A stretch of 64,000 bases of DNA from Thermogemmatispora sp042408965 (GCA_042408965.1 JBHOQN010000072.1:28277-92276), one strand, 5' to 3'. Counted from the first letter of the stretch, positions 7,913 through 17,278 are shown. A program made the numbers and translations. The notes: a model not told the origin generated them from the sequence alone.

Positions 7913-9289
7913 GTGCGGGCAACCTTTCTACACGTCGCCGACGTGCATCTGGGGTACGAGCAGTACGGCGTCAAAGAGCGCTTCAACGATTTCGCGCGCG
8001 CCTTCTGGGAGATCATGGAGGAGGCCGTGCAGCGCAGGGTCGATTTCGTGGTGATCGCCGGCGATCTCTTCAACAAGCGCGCCATCGACGCGCGCACCTT
8101 ACTGCAGGCCATCGAGGGTCTGCGCCGCCTGCGCGAGCATCACATTCCGGCCATCGCCATCGAGGGCAATCACGACCGTAGCTACTACCGCGACGGCGTC
8201 TCCTGGCTACAGTTCCTCTGCCATCAGGGGTACCTGAGCCTCCTGGCGCCCCTCATGCGCGACGGCGCCCCGGTCATCTCCCCCTGGGACCCACAGAGCA
8301 TGCGTGGCTCGCACCTCGATCTCCTGGGCGGCCGGCTGCGCGTCTACGGGCTGCCCTGGCAGGGATCGGCCACCATGCGCAGTCTGGAGGGACTGGCCCA
8401 GGCGCTGGCCAGCGAGCGCGCACGCGAGGAGGCCGCCGGCGTCGAGTACCGCCTGCTGCTGCTGCATACTGGCATCGAGGGCATCGTGCCCCGGCTGCAG
8501 GGCCTGCCGACGATCAGCCAGTTGCAGCAATTGCGTCCCTACATCGACTATCTGGCCCTCGGCCACATTCACAAGCCCTACGAGTTCGAGGGCTGGATCT
8601 ACAATCCCGGCTCACCAGAGACCTGGAGCGCCGAGGAGGCCCAGTGGCAGGACCGCGGCTACTACTTCGTCGAGATCGATACCGAGGCCGAGCAGCCTCC
8701 CGACCGAGATGGACAGGCCCGCCACCATCGCGCAACGCACCTGGTCAATACACGCCGCCCCTTCGTGCGCCACGAGCTGCGCGTCGAGGGCCTCGACGAT
8801 CCAGCCGCCCTCTATGCGCGGCTGGAAGAGTACTGCCGGCGCGAAGGGCCACGCTACGCCGGTGCCGCCGAGCGCCTGCGTCCCGTCGTGCAGGTGCAGC
8901 TCGTGGGCACCCTCAACTTCGATGCCGAGGCCCTCGATCAGGCCCATATGGAGGAGCTGCTGCGCACACATTTCCAGCCGCTCCATGCGCGCATTGAGAA
9001 CAACACCAGCGATCGCGACTACCTCCTCGACGGCGACGGCCTCGACGGACGCGACCGCGCAAGCTGGCAGGAGCTGGAGCGACGCATCTTCGCCGATCTG
9101 CTGGGACGCGACAGCCGATACCTGCCGGCGAGGGAGGCCTGGGGCCTGGTGCTGGCCGAGCTGAAGGAGCGCGCCCTGCAGAAAGAGGACCCCGCCGCGC
9201 TCGCCCGCTATCTGCGTGAGAAGCGAGCGGAGCTTCTGGGCGAGCGCGACCAGAGCCAGCCCGGCAGCTCCGTCCCGCACAGCGGCTGA
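7913..9289 (+). CDS. SbcD/Mre11-type metallophosphoesterase (DNA repair exonuclease)
   Basis: 458 residues with the five phosphoesterase motifs in order: DVHLG (I), AGDLF (II), GNHD (III), LLLHTG (IV) and GHIH (V), the di-metal active site of Mre11/SbcD nucleases. The C-terminal half (about 290-430) would be the capping and ATPase-binding part. Start is GTG at 7913 after GGGAGGAG at good spacing. The usual partner SbcC/Rad50 is not adjacent: the next gene is an unrelated, convergent M20 hydrolase. It could be a stand-alone YhaO-like nuclease or pair with a distant ATPase gene. Confidence 0.85.
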   Translation: MRATFLHVADVHLGYEQYGVKERFNDFARAFWEIMEEAVQRRVDFVVIAGDLFNKRAIDARTLLQAIEGLRRLREHHIPAIAIEGNHDRSYYRDGVSWLQFLCHQGYLSLLAPLMRDGAPVISPWDPQSMRGSHLDLLGGRLRVYGLPWQGSATMRSLEGLAQALASERAREEAAGVEYRLLLLHTGIEGIVPRLQGLPTISQLQQLRPYIDYLALGHIHKPYEFEGWIYNPGSPETWSAEEAQWQDRGYYFVEIDTEAEQPPDRDGQARHHRATHLVNTRRPFVRHELRVEGLDDPAALYARLEEYCRREGPRYAGAAERLRPVVQVQLVGTLNFDAEALDQAHMEELLRTHFQPLHARIENNTSDRDYLLDGDGLDGRDRASWQELERRIFADLLGRDSRYLPAREAWGLVLAELKERALQKEDPAALARYLREKRAELLGERDQSQPGSSVPHSG

Positions 9290-9299
9290 CGCAGCGCGC

Positions 9300-10493
9300 T
9301 CAGGGCTGCAGGTAGTCCAGCGCCGTGCGCGTCAGCACCTCGACTGCCACCGGCAGGGCATCCTCGTCGATATTGAAGCGCGGGTGATGATGGGGATAGG
9401 CAGCCTCCCTGGCCTCGTTGCGCGCTCCAACGATGAAGTAGCAGCCGGGAGCTGCCGCGAGGAAATAGGCCATATCATCGCTGCCGCTGGTCATCACGCG
9501 CTCATCCTCATCGACCCGCTCCGCGCCGACCGCCGCCTGCGCCGCCCGCCGCACCACCGCAGTCATGGTGGGATCATTGACGCAGGCCAGACAGCCATCG
9601 GCGAACTCGACCTCGCACGAGCCACGCAGCGCCGCGGCCACCCCACGCGCCACCTCAGCGATGCGCTCAATGAGGCGCTCGCGGTGAGCCTGATTGAAGG
9701 TGCGCAAGGTGCCCTGTAGCTCAGCCTCCTCAGGAATGATGTTGAAGGCCGAGCCTGCGTGCAGGCTGGCGACCGTCACCACGGCACGCTCGAAGGGCGA
9801 GGTCTCCCGGCTGACGAGCGTCTGCAGAGCGAGCACGATCTGGGCAGCAATGACGATCGGATCAACTGCCCCCTCCGGCATGGCCGCGTGGCCACCCTTG
9901 CCGCGAACACGCAGCGTGAAGCGATCGGCCGCAGCGAAGACCGGTCCGCTGCGCACACCCACGCGCCCCACCGGGTAAGCGCTGAACAGATGCAGGCCAA
10001 TGACCGCGCTCACGTCCTGCATCACGCCGGCCTGCACCATAGCGGCCGCACCGCCAATGACCTCCTCGGCTGGCTGAAAGAGAAACTTGACGTTCCCCTT
10101 CAACTGCTCACGCCGGCGGCTCAGGAGCGCAGCGACCGCCAGGGCAATCGAGACATGCCCGTCGTGTCCGCAGGCATGCATTTTACCCTCGACCGTCGAG
10201 CGATACTCAATCTCGTTCAATTCGTGAATAGGGAGCGCATCCATATCGGCGCGAATCGCCAGCGTCCTTCCGTCGCCAGCGCCGCCGCGCAGCAACCCCA
10301 CCACTCCCGTCTTCGCCACCCCCGTCTCAACCTCCAGACCAAGGGCGCGCAGGCGGCCTGCGATGATCCCGGCGGTGCGTACCTCCTCGTAGGCCAGCTC
10401 AGGGTGCTCATGCAGATCGCGGCGCAGCGCGACGATATCGGGCAGCATCTCATCGATCTCCGCCCGCAGCGAATCAAGCTCATGTACAGCCAT
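9300..10493 (-). CDS. M20-family amidohydrolase (hippurate/N-acyl amino acid hydrolase type)
   Basis: 397 residues, full length for M20D carboxypeptidases. Seen: LRRDLHEHPELAYEEVRTA near the N-terminus, metal-site motifs RADMDALPI and KMHACGHDGH (His/Asp ligands), the FQPAEE catalytic Glu pair, a dimerisation domain around 180-290, and a C-terminal SGSDDMAYF and HHHPRF ligand segment. These zinc enzymes remove acyl groups from amino acids or related amides. Start ATG at 10493 follows GGAGGAGGACT. It ends 10 bases from the convergent nuclease gene. The true substrate cannot be told from sequence. Confidence 0.9.
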   Translation of the reverse strand: MAVHELDSLRAEIDEMLPDIVALRRDLHEHPELAYEEVRTAGIIAGRLRALGLEVETGVAKTGVVGLLRGGAGDGRTLAIRADMDALPIHELNEIEYRSTVEGKMHACGHDGHVSIALAVAALLSRRREQLKGNVKFLFQPAEEVIGGAAAMVQAGVMQDVSAVIGLHLFSAYPVGRVGVRSGPVFAAADRFTLRVRGKGGHAAMPEGAVDPIVIAAQIVLALQTLVSRETSPFERAVVTVASLHAGSAFNIIPEEAELQGTLRTFNQAHRERLIERIAEVARGVAAALRGSCEVEFADGCLACVNDPTMTAVVRRAAQAAVGAERVDEDERVMTSGSDDMAYFLAAAPGCYFIVGARNEAREAAYPHHHPRFNIDEDALPVAVEVLTRTALDYLQP

Positions 10494-10577
10494 AGTCCTC
10501 CTCCAGCGTAGAGAGAATCACCATGCACGGGCAAGGCGTCTGACGCGCCTCACCTGACGCACCTCATCCCCCAGCCC

Positions 10578-11747
10578 TCAGCGTCCCACATTGAAGCGAA
10601 AATGGGCAATATCGCCATCCTGGATGACGTAATCCTTGCCCTCCAGCCGCTGCAGGCCCTTGCGCGCCGCCGCCGCAAAGGAGCCGCCGCAGGCCATGAA
10701 GTCATCGAAGTGGGTAATCTCCGCACGAATAAAGCCGCGCTCAATATCCGAATGGATCTTGCCGGCAGCCTCCGGCGCCTTTGCCCCCTTCGTCACCGTC
10801 CAGGCACGCACCTCATCCTCACCCACGGTGAGAAAGGTGATCAGATTGAGCAGGCGATAGCCGACCTGAATGACGCGATCTGCCCCCAACCTGGGCAGGC
10901 CCAGCGAGGCCAGGTACTCAGCGGCGTCTTCCTCCGACAGCTCACTCAGCTCCGCCTCCAGGCGAGCCGAGACAGCCACTACCTCCGCACCCTCCTGCCG
11001 AGCGCGAGCCGCAACCGCCGCCACGCCGAGCAGCTCGCCCTCCAGCGCCCGCTCCGCATCCTGACCCCGGCGCAAGGCCTCCAGCAGCTCCGCAGCCTCA
11101 GCAAGCACATCCTCACCGACGTTGAGCACATACATGCGCGGCTTCAGCGTCAGCAAGAACAGCTCCCGTAGCAGGGCCTGCTCCTGGCTGCTCAGCTCCA
11201 GATGGCGCACCGGCTGCAGCTCATTGAGAGCCGTGCGCAGCCGCTGGAGGGTTTCCAGCTCCTGTAGATACTTCTTCTCCCCCGATTTGGCAGCCTTCGC
11301 CGTGCGCTCGATGCGGCGCTCGACCGTCGCCAGATCCGTCAGCGCCAGCTCGGCGTCCAGACGCTCCAGATCACGCAGCGGATCGATGCTTCCCAGTGGA
11401 TGAGGCACCTGTTCATTGACAAAGGTGCGCAGGACAATCGCCAGGGCATCGGCATTGCGAATATGCCCCAGAAACTCAGCGCTAAGGCCCTCGCTCTGCT
11501 CCCCCTGGTCCTTCTGACCCATGCCCGCCACATCCACAAATTCAACGGTGGCATAGGTCACTTTTTTGGGCTTAAAAATCTCCGCCAGCGGCTGCAGGCG
11601 CCCATCGGGCACCTGGACCACTGCAGCATTGGCCTGCACCGTACTGGTAGCATAGCCGCTGATGGGCGCATTGGCCCGGGTGATCGCGTTAAAAAGCGAG
11701 GTCTTGCCGCTCTGCGGCAGACCGACGATACCTATTCTCAGAGCCAT
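10578..11747 (-). CDS. ychF: YchF/OLA1-family GTPase (redox-responsive ATPase)
   Basis: 389 residues. The P-loop GLPQSGKTS (residues 9-17) is a variant of the usual GLPNVGKS. G3 is DVAGM, and the G4 position carries the YchF-specific NxxE (YVLNVGED), which gives ATP preference. A coiled helical insertion (about 130-200) and the C-terminal TGS/DUF933 domain (WTVTKGAKAPEAAGKIHSD, GKDYVIQDGDIAHFRFN) complete the family layout. YchF binds ribosomes and responds to oxidative stress. The P-loop Gln-Ser instead of Asn-Val is mildly unusual. Divergent from the FmdB-type gene. Confidence 0.93.
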   Translation of the reverse strand: MALRIGIVGLPQSGKTSLFNAITRANAPISGYATSTVQANAAVVQVPDGRLQPLAEIFKPKKVTYATVEFVDVAGMGQKDQGEQSEGLSAEFLGHIRNADALAIVLRTFVNEQVPHPLGSIDPLRDLERLDAELALTDLATVERRIERTAKAAKSGEKKYLQELETLQRLRTALNELQPVRHLELSSQEQALLRELFLLTLKPRMYVLNVGEDVLAEAAELLEALRRGQDAERALEGELLGVAAVAARARQEGAEVVAVSARLEAELSELSEEDAAEYLASLGLPRLGADRVIQVGYRLLNLITFLTVGEDEVRAWTVTKGAKAPEAAGKIHSDIERGFIRAEITHFDDFMACGGSFAAAARKGLQRLEGKDYVIQDGDIAHFRFNVGR

Positions 11748-11776
11748 ACGATCGAACCCCTCTTGACCGACTGTTC

Positions 11777-11805
11777 TTGACGTTCATTCAGCCAGACCGT
11801 ACAAT
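11777..11805 (+). promoter_or_regulatory. Sigma-70-type promoter for the zinc-ribbon gene
   Basis: TTGACG (11777-11782) and TACAAT (11800-11805) with a 17-base spacer, about 60 bases ahead of the ATG at 11864. It lies in the short divergent gap between ychF and the FmdB-type gene. Confidence 0.65.
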
Positions 11806-11863
11806 ATGGAATGGCATTATTCAAGCATCTCGCTTTCCTTAAACAACGCGGAGGTCACTTCTC

Positions 11864-12088
11864 ATGCCATTGTACGAGTACCGTTGCTCGGATTGCAAAT
11901 CCCACTTTGAACTCCTGGTCAGCCACGAACACGCCGACGATGTGGTGTGTGTGAAATGCCACAGCGAGCATGTGCGCCGCCTGCTCTCGGTCTTCGCCAC
12001 CCGCCGGGGAGAAGCCGAGGCGGCCTTCGATGATCTGCCCTCAGGCGGAAGCTGCGGCTGCGGTGGTGGGAGCTGTGGCTGCCACTGA
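11864..12088 (+). CDS. FmdB-family zinc-ribbon protein
   Basis: 74 residues. The N-terminus MPLYEYRCSDC with a second VCVKCH gives the CxxC...CxxC zinc ribbon typical of FmdB/CxxC_CXXC_SSSS proteins; the C-terminus is a Gly/Cys-rich tail (GSCGCGGGSCGCH). Proposed as regulatory or metal-binding, function unproven. ATG follows AACGCGGAGG. The gene overlaps the start of the next membrane protein gene by about 14 bases, so the two are probably translationally coupled. Confidence 0.88.
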   Translation: MPLYEYRCSDCKSHFELLVSHEHADDVVCVKCHSEHVRRLLSVFATRRGEAEAAFDDLPSGGSCGCGGGSCGCH

Positions 12089-12641
12089 GCCGCGCGTACC
12101 TGCCTATAAACGGCCCCGCAAGCAGTCGCGCTTCTTCTTCCGTACCAGCTATCGCCGCGGGATCATCGAGGCGGTCATCATCTACAGTCTGGGCCGCCTG
12201 GGGGCCTTAATCAGTCCGGCGGTTTTTCCCGACTGGCTCTTTGTGCTGCTGCCCCTGCTCTTCCTCTTTATGCAGTATCTGGGCGGGCCGATCTGGGCCG
12301 CCTATCGCATCCAGTCGACGAAGCGAGAGCGCATGAGCCGGCGCTTCTGGCTGCTCGGCCCGCGGCTGGCGGCGCTCTGCTTCGCCATCGACCTGTTGAT
12401 CTCGCTGACCATGGGGCTGGCGGTCGATGCTCTCGGCGGCGTGCAGCAGGGGCCGGCCCTGTGGCGCTTTTTCGCCAGCGGTGAGGCCCACCTGACCCTC
12501 GGAAGCTTCGCGCTCTACGAGCTGCGCACAGCCATGATCCTGCTGACTTTCTACACGCTGGCCGTGGTCTGCACGCGCCTGGCACAGGGTGGCTTTCTGC
12601 GTTTCACCATGCCCGCCGGCGGCAATCGCGTCACGCTCTAG
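12075..12641 (+). CDS. Membrane protein of unknown function
   Basis: About 188 residues if translated from GTG 12075; other GTG codons at 12063 and 12066 are possible, and the far-upstream ATG at 11970 would run through the zinc-ribbon gene and is rejected. Four to five hydrophobic segments follow a basic N-terminus (YKRPRKQSRFFFRTSYRRG). No recognised motif. It overlaps the FmdB-type gene and was probably placed there as an operon partner. A strong hairpin lies downstream. Confidence 0.65.
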   Translation: MAATEPRVPAYKRPRKQSRFFFRTSYRRGIIEAVIIYSLGRLGALISPAVFPDWLFVLLPLLFLFMQYLGGPIWAAYRIQSTKRERMSRRFWLLGPRLAALCFAIDLLISLTMGLAVDALGGVQQGPALWRFFASGEAHLTLGSFALYELRTAMILLTFYTLAVVCTRLAQGGFLRFTMPAGGNRVTL

Positions 12642-12713
12642 GCGCAGGCACGCCAGCGAGCAGACTGCAGCCCGCAGGTTCATCACATCAGGCCGAGCCC
12701 GAGGCAGAGAGAA

Positions 12714-12747
12714 CGAGGGACACCACCTTCCTGGTGGGTGTCCCTCG
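12714..12747. terminator. Bidirectional terminator hairpin
   Basis: CGAGGGACACCACC at 12714-12727 pairs with GGTGGGTGTCCCTCG at 12733-12747 with a single bulged base and a 5-base loop. It lies between the convergent membrane-protein and aldehyde dehydrogenase genes. A T-tract is missing, so it may act mainly as a stabilising stem. Confidence 0.6.
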
Positions 12748-12781
12748 TGGTTGCCGGAGAAGAACGGGCGACGCCGGCAGG

Positions 12782-14272
12782 CTACTGATCGATCTGCGCG
12801 CGTTGCAGGCGTCCACTGTAATCGGTGTACACGACCTTCCACTCCGTGAAGACGTCGAGTCCCGCCAGGCCGGCCTCGCGGTGGCCGTTGCCAGTGCCCC
12901 GCGTGCCCCCGAAGGGGAACTGGATCTCAGCGCCCGTGGTGCCAGAGTTGATGTAGAGGATCCCCGTCGAGATATCGCGCATCGCCTGCTGGGCGCGGTT
13001 GAGATCGCGCGTATAGAGGGCGCTGGAGAGGCCGTAGGGAGTAGCGTTGTTGACCGCGATGGCCTCCTCGAAGGAAGAGACCTCGATCACCGAGAGCGTC
13101 GGCCCGAAGATCTCCTCCTGGGCAATGCGCATCTGAGGGTGCACATCGCAGAAGAGGGTCGGGCGGTAGAAGTGGCCGCGCGCGAGATCACCCTCGCGCG
13201 CGATCTCGCCGCCAGTGACCAGCGTCGCCCCCTCGGCCTTGCCGATCTCCGTATAGCGATGGATGCGCGCCAGTTGCTGCGCATTGATCACCGGCCCCAC
13301 ATCGACCGTTTCATCCAGCCCATTGCCCAGGCGCAGAGCCTCGATGCGCGGCACGAGGCGATCCAGCAAGGCCTGGCGCACAGAGCGGTGCACGATCAAG
13401 CGGCTGCAGGCGGTACAGCGCTGGCCCGCCGTGCCATAGGCGCTCCAGAGGATCCCCTCGACGGCCAGATCCAGATCGGCATCGTCCATCACGATGACAG
13501 CGTTCTTCCCCCCCATCTCCAGGGAGACACGCTTGAGCGATTTCGCCGCCTCCACGGCGACGTGGCGGCCTGACTCCGTGGAGCCGGTGAAGGAGATGAC
13601 CGCCACAGAGGGATGATGGAGCAAGGCCTCACCGACCGTCGAGCCGGGACCGAAGACGAGGTTGACCACCCCGGCGGGTAGGCCGGCCTCATAGAGAATC
13701 TCGACAAGGCGAAGCGCGCTCAACGGCGTGTCACTGGCGGGTTTAAAGACAACGGTGTTGCCGGCGATGAGGGCAGGGAAGATTTTCCAGGTAGGAATGG
13801 CGATGGGGAAGTTCCAGGGAGTGATACAGGCCACCACTCCCACGGGATCGCGCAGGGCGATGCCCGTTTTCGCAGGAAGCTCGACTGGCACGTGGTAGCC
13901 GAAGAGGCGGCGCCCCTCGCCACCCATGTAGAAGGCCATATCGATGCCTTCCTGCACATCGCCACGAGTTTCTTTGAGCACCTTGCCCATCTCGCGGGTC
14001 ATCGTGCGCGCCAGCTCCTCTTTGTGGCGCTGCAGCAGCTCGCCGACGCGGAAGAGAATCTCTCCGCGCTTCGGAGCGGGCATCAGGCGCCAGGGATCGA
14101 AAGCCTGGCGGGCAGCGGCCACAGCAGCCTCGACGTCGGCCGCCCCGGAGAGCGGGAAGTAGCCAAGCAGGTCGCCAGTAGCCGGATCGTAGTCCGGAAA
14201 GGTCTGGCCCTCAAGCGCCGCCTGCCACCTGCCACCGATACAGTTCTGATAGACCTCGGGCGAGGTTGTCAT
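12782..14272 (-). CDS. NAD(P)-dependent aldehyde dehydrogenase
   Basis: 496 residues from ATG 14272, which follows GGGAGGAAGCGTCC. Full ALDH layout: the cofactor motif TPWNFPIAIPTWKI, FTGSTESGRH, the general-base Glu in LEMGGKN, and the catalytic Cys in GTAGQRCTACSR. The C-terminus (FGGTRGTGNGHREAG) resembles semialdehyde dehydrogenases of the aminoadipate or succinate type; substrate cannot be assigned. It follows rho on the same strand after 140 bases of CTGT-rich spacer and is convergent with the FmdB-membrane protein pair. Confidence 0.9.
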   Translation of the reverse strand: MTTSPEVYQNCIGGRWQAALEGQTFPDYDPATGDLLGYFPLSGAADVEAAVAAARQAFDPWRLMPAPKRGEILFRVGELLQRHKEELARTMTREMGKVLKETRGDVQEGIDMAFYMGGEGRRLFGYHVPVELPAKTGIALRDPVGVVACITPWNFPIAIPTWKIFPALIAGNTVVFKPASDTPLSALRLVEILYEAGLPAGVVNLVFGPGSTVGEALLHHPSVAVISFTGSTESGRHVAVEAAKSLKRVSLEMGGKNAVIVMDDADLDLAVEGILWSAYGTAGQRCTACSRLIVHRSVRQALLDRLVPRIEALRLGNGLDETVDVGPVINAQQLARIHRYTEIGKAEGATLVTGGEIAREGDLARGHFYRPTLFCDVHPQMRIAQEEIFGPTLSVIEVSSFEEAIAVNNATPYGLSSALYTRDLNRAQQAMRDISTGILYINSGTTGAEIQFPFGGTRGTGNGHREAGLAGLDVFTEWKVVYTDYSGRLQRAQIDQ

Positions 14273-14412
14273 AGGACGCTTCCTCCCTTGCGTTCCCACC
14301 TGTCAGTCTGTCTGGTCTGTCTGTCAGTCGCGCCAGTCGCTCCGCTCCAGGCATCTCGCAGCCAGGCCTCCTCTGCAGAGAGGCATGCGAGGCCAGAGAG
14401 CAGGCAGGCGAG

Positions 14413-15671
14413 CTAGAGAATACTCTTATTGAGCGTTGCCAGGAACTCCATATTGTTCTGAGTTCTGGCCATCTGCTGAAGCAGAGCCTCCATCGCCTCC
14501 AGACCGCGCTGCTCAGCCAGCGTCGAGAACATACGGCGCATGACCACCACAGCACGCAGGGTCTTGTCGTCAAGCAGAAGCTCCTCGCGGCGTGTGCTCG
14601 AGAGGCTGATGTCAATGGCCGGGAAGACACGGCGCTCGGCCAGCTTGCGATTGAGGATCAGCTCCATATTGCCGGTACCTTTGAACTCCTCGTAGATCAC
14701 ATCGTCCATGCGGCTGCCAGTATCGATCAGAGCCGTAGCGATGATCGTCAGGCTACCACCCTCCTCGACTTTGCGCGCGGCGCCGAAGAAGCGCTTGGGC
14801 GGGAAGAGCGCGCTGGGATCGAGGCCGCCAGAGAGCGTGCGCCCGCTCGGCTGGACCGCCAGGTTATAGGCACGGCTCAGGCGGGTGATGCTATCCAGGA
14901 GGATCACCACATCGCGTCCCCCCTCGACGAGGCGCTTGGCGCGCTCCAGCACCATCTCGGCCACACGGGTATGCGCCTCAGTCGGCTCATCGAAGGTTGA
15001 ACTGATGACCTCCGCTTTGACCGAGCGTTTCATGTCCGTGACTTCTTCAGGACGCTCACCAATCAGGGCAATCATCAGGTGAACATCGTTGTACTTCTCG
15101 GTGATGGAGTTGGCGATTGCCTTGAGGAGCATGGTTTTGCCGGCTTTGGGGGGAGAAACGATCAGGCCGCGCTGCCGCGCCCGATGGGCGCCACCAGGTT
15201 AATCAGCCGTCCAGGGATGTTCGCCGAGCCGGTCTCCAGATCGAACATCTCTCGCGGGAAGATGGGCGTCAGATTGTCAAAATGCGGTCGACGCTTGGCA
15301 TCTTCCGGATTCATCCCATTGATCGCTTCGACACGCAGCAGGCCATAGTACTTCTCGTTGTCCTTGGGCGGGCGCACCTGGCCGGTCACCATGTCCCCGG
15401 TGCGCAGGCCAAAACGCCGGATCTGCGACTGCGAAACATAGACATCCATGTTTCCAGGCAGAAAGCGCTCCTGCCGCAGGAAGCCGAAACCATCCTCCAC
15501 GATTTCTAGCACGCCGGCGCTGAAGATGTTGCCTTGCTGCTCGGTGTGCTGCTGAAGAAGCCGGAAAATGAGGTCCTGTTTTTTGAGGGTTGTGTAGCCG
15601 GAGAGTTCGAGGTCGCGAGCTATCTCGCGCAACTCCGATATCGTCTTGGTTTCTAACTCAGCGATGTTCAC
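14413..15671 (-). pseudogene. rho: Transcription termination factor Rho, interrupted by an apparent 1-base deletion
   Basis: Two frames together make a full Rho of about 418 residues. The N-terminal part (15671 to about 15175) has the Rho N-terminal helical domain and the RNA-binding cold-shock-like domain (GVLEIVEDGFGFLR), ending at VAPIGRG. The C-terminal part carries the ATPase: SPPKAGKT Walker A, RVAEMVLERAKRLVEGG, DSITRLSRAYN and the R-loop, ending LNKSIL. Near 15172-15175 one base is missing: restoring one G on the plus strand (C in the coding strand) yields the canonical VAPIGRGQRGLIVSPPKAGKT. No slippery heptamer suits programmed shifting. A sequencing or assembly error is the simplest explanation. 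Confidence 0.9.
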
Positions 15672-16132
15672 GTTACACTGGGCGAATGACGTCCTTTGGA
15701 AAAGAACACGCCCCCTCTCCTTTCTGGTTGAACCTAGATTTCTTTAAGGCTGCTGGTGGGAACACGTACATAACAGGCTTCACTCTACAGAAAAACCCGT
15801 GAACAGGTGGTGACCGTAAACTCGTCGCGATGAAGTAAAACTTTGCAGTACCCTGTTGCAGTATCCTATTCTTGCAGTATCCTGAAACGGATCGACGACC
15901 CGGGAGGCAGGTATCCGGGGAGTCAGCCTCACTATACCACAGACACATGGCAATGTCAATGTGCAGTGTTCTTTTGCCTCTTGCTTGCGCTACCCCTTGT
16001 TGTGGTTCCCTCGCGGCTGCTATCATCTGTTGCAGCATCAGAGCGGAGCGTGCCGCTGGCTCCCCACGTCACTCCATCCCCCCGCCATCGTGCCGGGCTG
16101 GCCTCCTCTTCCTCCCGGGGTCTCTCCTCCGC
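15672..16132. other. Intergenic region with the rho promoter and leader
   Basis: 461 bases between rho (starts 15671) and the HExxH gene (ends 16133), both on the minus strand. It holds a near-consensus minus-strand promoter at 15931-15959, implying a rho leader of about 250 bases, which is plausible given autoregulation of rho by leaders elsewhere. No gene, terminator or riboswitch was recognised in the leader. Confidence 0.5.
15931..15959 (-). promoter_or_regulatory. Sigma-70 promoter for rho
   Basis: On the minus strand TTGACA (15954-15959) and TATAGT (15931-15936) with a 17-base spacer: six of six and five of six consensus bases. Orientation is toward rho, with the start predicted near 15924. 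Confidence 0.75.
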
Positions 16133-16621
16133 TCAGGGATGACGCAGGCTGCGTCTGGCCCGCGCCTCTATCCAGCCCGTTTGCTGTACCATATCATAAA
16201 ACGTAAACCACTGTTTGTCAATCCAATCATCGCAGAGACAGCGCTCCTCATGCAGGCCGCGGCGATCCAGCTCGTGATTCACGACGTTATTGGCGTGGGG
16301 GTGGCGATACAGGCGTGGCAGGGGGGAGCCGAAGCCGTGGGTGTAATGGGTCAGCTCGTGGGCGATCGTGATCAGCAGCACGTACTCAGGCACCAGTCTG
16401 TGCTGCAGCAGGGCATTGATTCCGATGAAGGTGACTGCCCCATCCTCGGAGAGGCGGATCAGGCCAAGGCGCCGCTTCCAGGGCTGGCAGTAGGCGATCT
16501 GCACCTCATTGACACGTGGAATATCGGCAAAGTAGGTGCCCCAGATATACTCCAGGTAGACGTTGAGATCGCGCTCCGGCGAAATGTCTGCGAGATCTTC
16601 AGTAGCCACAGCCGGTAACAT
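16133..16621 (-). CDS. Putative zinc metallopeptidase-like protein (HExxH)
   Basis: 162 residues. TIAHELTHYTHG (about residues 84-95) is an HExxH zincin motif followed by further His residues in RHPHANNVVNHELDRRGLHE, so an active zinc site is possible. SprT-like domains share this pattern, but other SprT signatures (zinc ribbon) are missing. No signal peptide, so probably cytoplasmic. ATG at 16621 follows GAGGAGG. Isolated between rho and an opposite-strand gene. Confidence 0.65.
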   Translation of the reverse strand: MLPAVATEDLADISPERDLNVYLEYIWGTYFADIPRVNEVQIAYCQPWKRRLGLIRLSEDGAVTFIGINALLQHRLVPEYVLLITIAHELTHYTHGFGSPLPRLYRHPHANNVVNHELDRRGLHEERCLCDDWIDKQWFTFYDMVQQTGWIEARARRSLRHP

Positions 16622-16795
16622 GGCAGCTCATCCTCCTCGACGTAATTGCTTGTGAGTTCAGTATAGCAGCGTCCTCCCAACCAGCAGAAGAGAGACCCAC
16701 GTCCGGCAAGATGGAGCAGAGGGCAAGCAACCCAAGAGTATCGCCTTCCGCCTGACGGCCATCTCGTAAGAATACTACGTCAGGAGGGTGAACGC

Positions 16796-17278
16796 ATGAT
16801 GCTTCTGGCAGAGACGCGACGCGCGAGCGGCAGTGGCGAGCGCGCGGCCGACAAGGCTGACCCCGGCGCCAACGCCTTCGCAACGGCTCCTATGCCTCTC
16901 ATATCCATCACGATGGCCGGACCTGCAACGACGGGGGGCGCGCTTTCCACAGAGCATTTTCAGCAGACGACCACAGCCTGTACCGGAGCTGCTCACGCTG
17001 ATGACGCTGAAGAAGCCCTGCACAGCGCCTTTGAGGAGGCCATCAGCCAGCGCCTGCTGGCCTTCCACCTGCGTCAGAGCCGTATCAGCGGGCCGCTGGC
17101 CCTCAGCTCCACCTCCACCTTCGGCGCTCGTGCCAGGCCCTGCGTCCACAGGCAGACGGGCCTCTCGGCCTGGCTCCCCCGGCGCTGGCGTCCCTGGTTG
17201 ATGCGACTCTGCCTGGCCCTGGCACTGATCCTGATCGGCTTCGATCTGATGGGCCTGCTCGTCCTCTGCACACGCTGA
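16796..17278 (+). CDS. Hypothetical protein with a C-terminal membrane anchor
   Basis: 160 residues; no family recognised. The first 110 are rich in Ala, Thr, Gly and Ser with mixed charge; residues about 131-157 form one hydrophobic helix after an Arg/Trp-rich stretch (WLPRRWRPWLMRL), so it looks tail-anchored. The ATG follows a strong AGGAGGGTGAACGC ribosome site, the best reason to believe the gene. It stands alone, with 275 bases to the next gene. Confidence 0.55.
   Translation: MMLLAETRRASGSGERAADKADPGANAFATAPMPLISITMAGPATTGGALSTEHFQQTTTACTGAAHADDAEEALHSAFEEAISQRLLAFHLRQSRISGPLALSSTSTFGARARPCVHRQTGLSAWLPRRWRPWLMRLCLALALILIGFDLMGLLVLCTR

Noticed and set aside
7440..8054. Open frame of 204 codons overlapping the small membrane protein gene
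   Set aside because: Arg/His-rich low-complexity product in a GC-rich shadow frame; the overlapping frame has membrane helices and a promoter.
15142..15180. Programmed -1 frameshifting in rho
   Set aside because: No X-XXY-YYZ slippery sequence or downstream pseudoknot found, and Rho is not known to use it.
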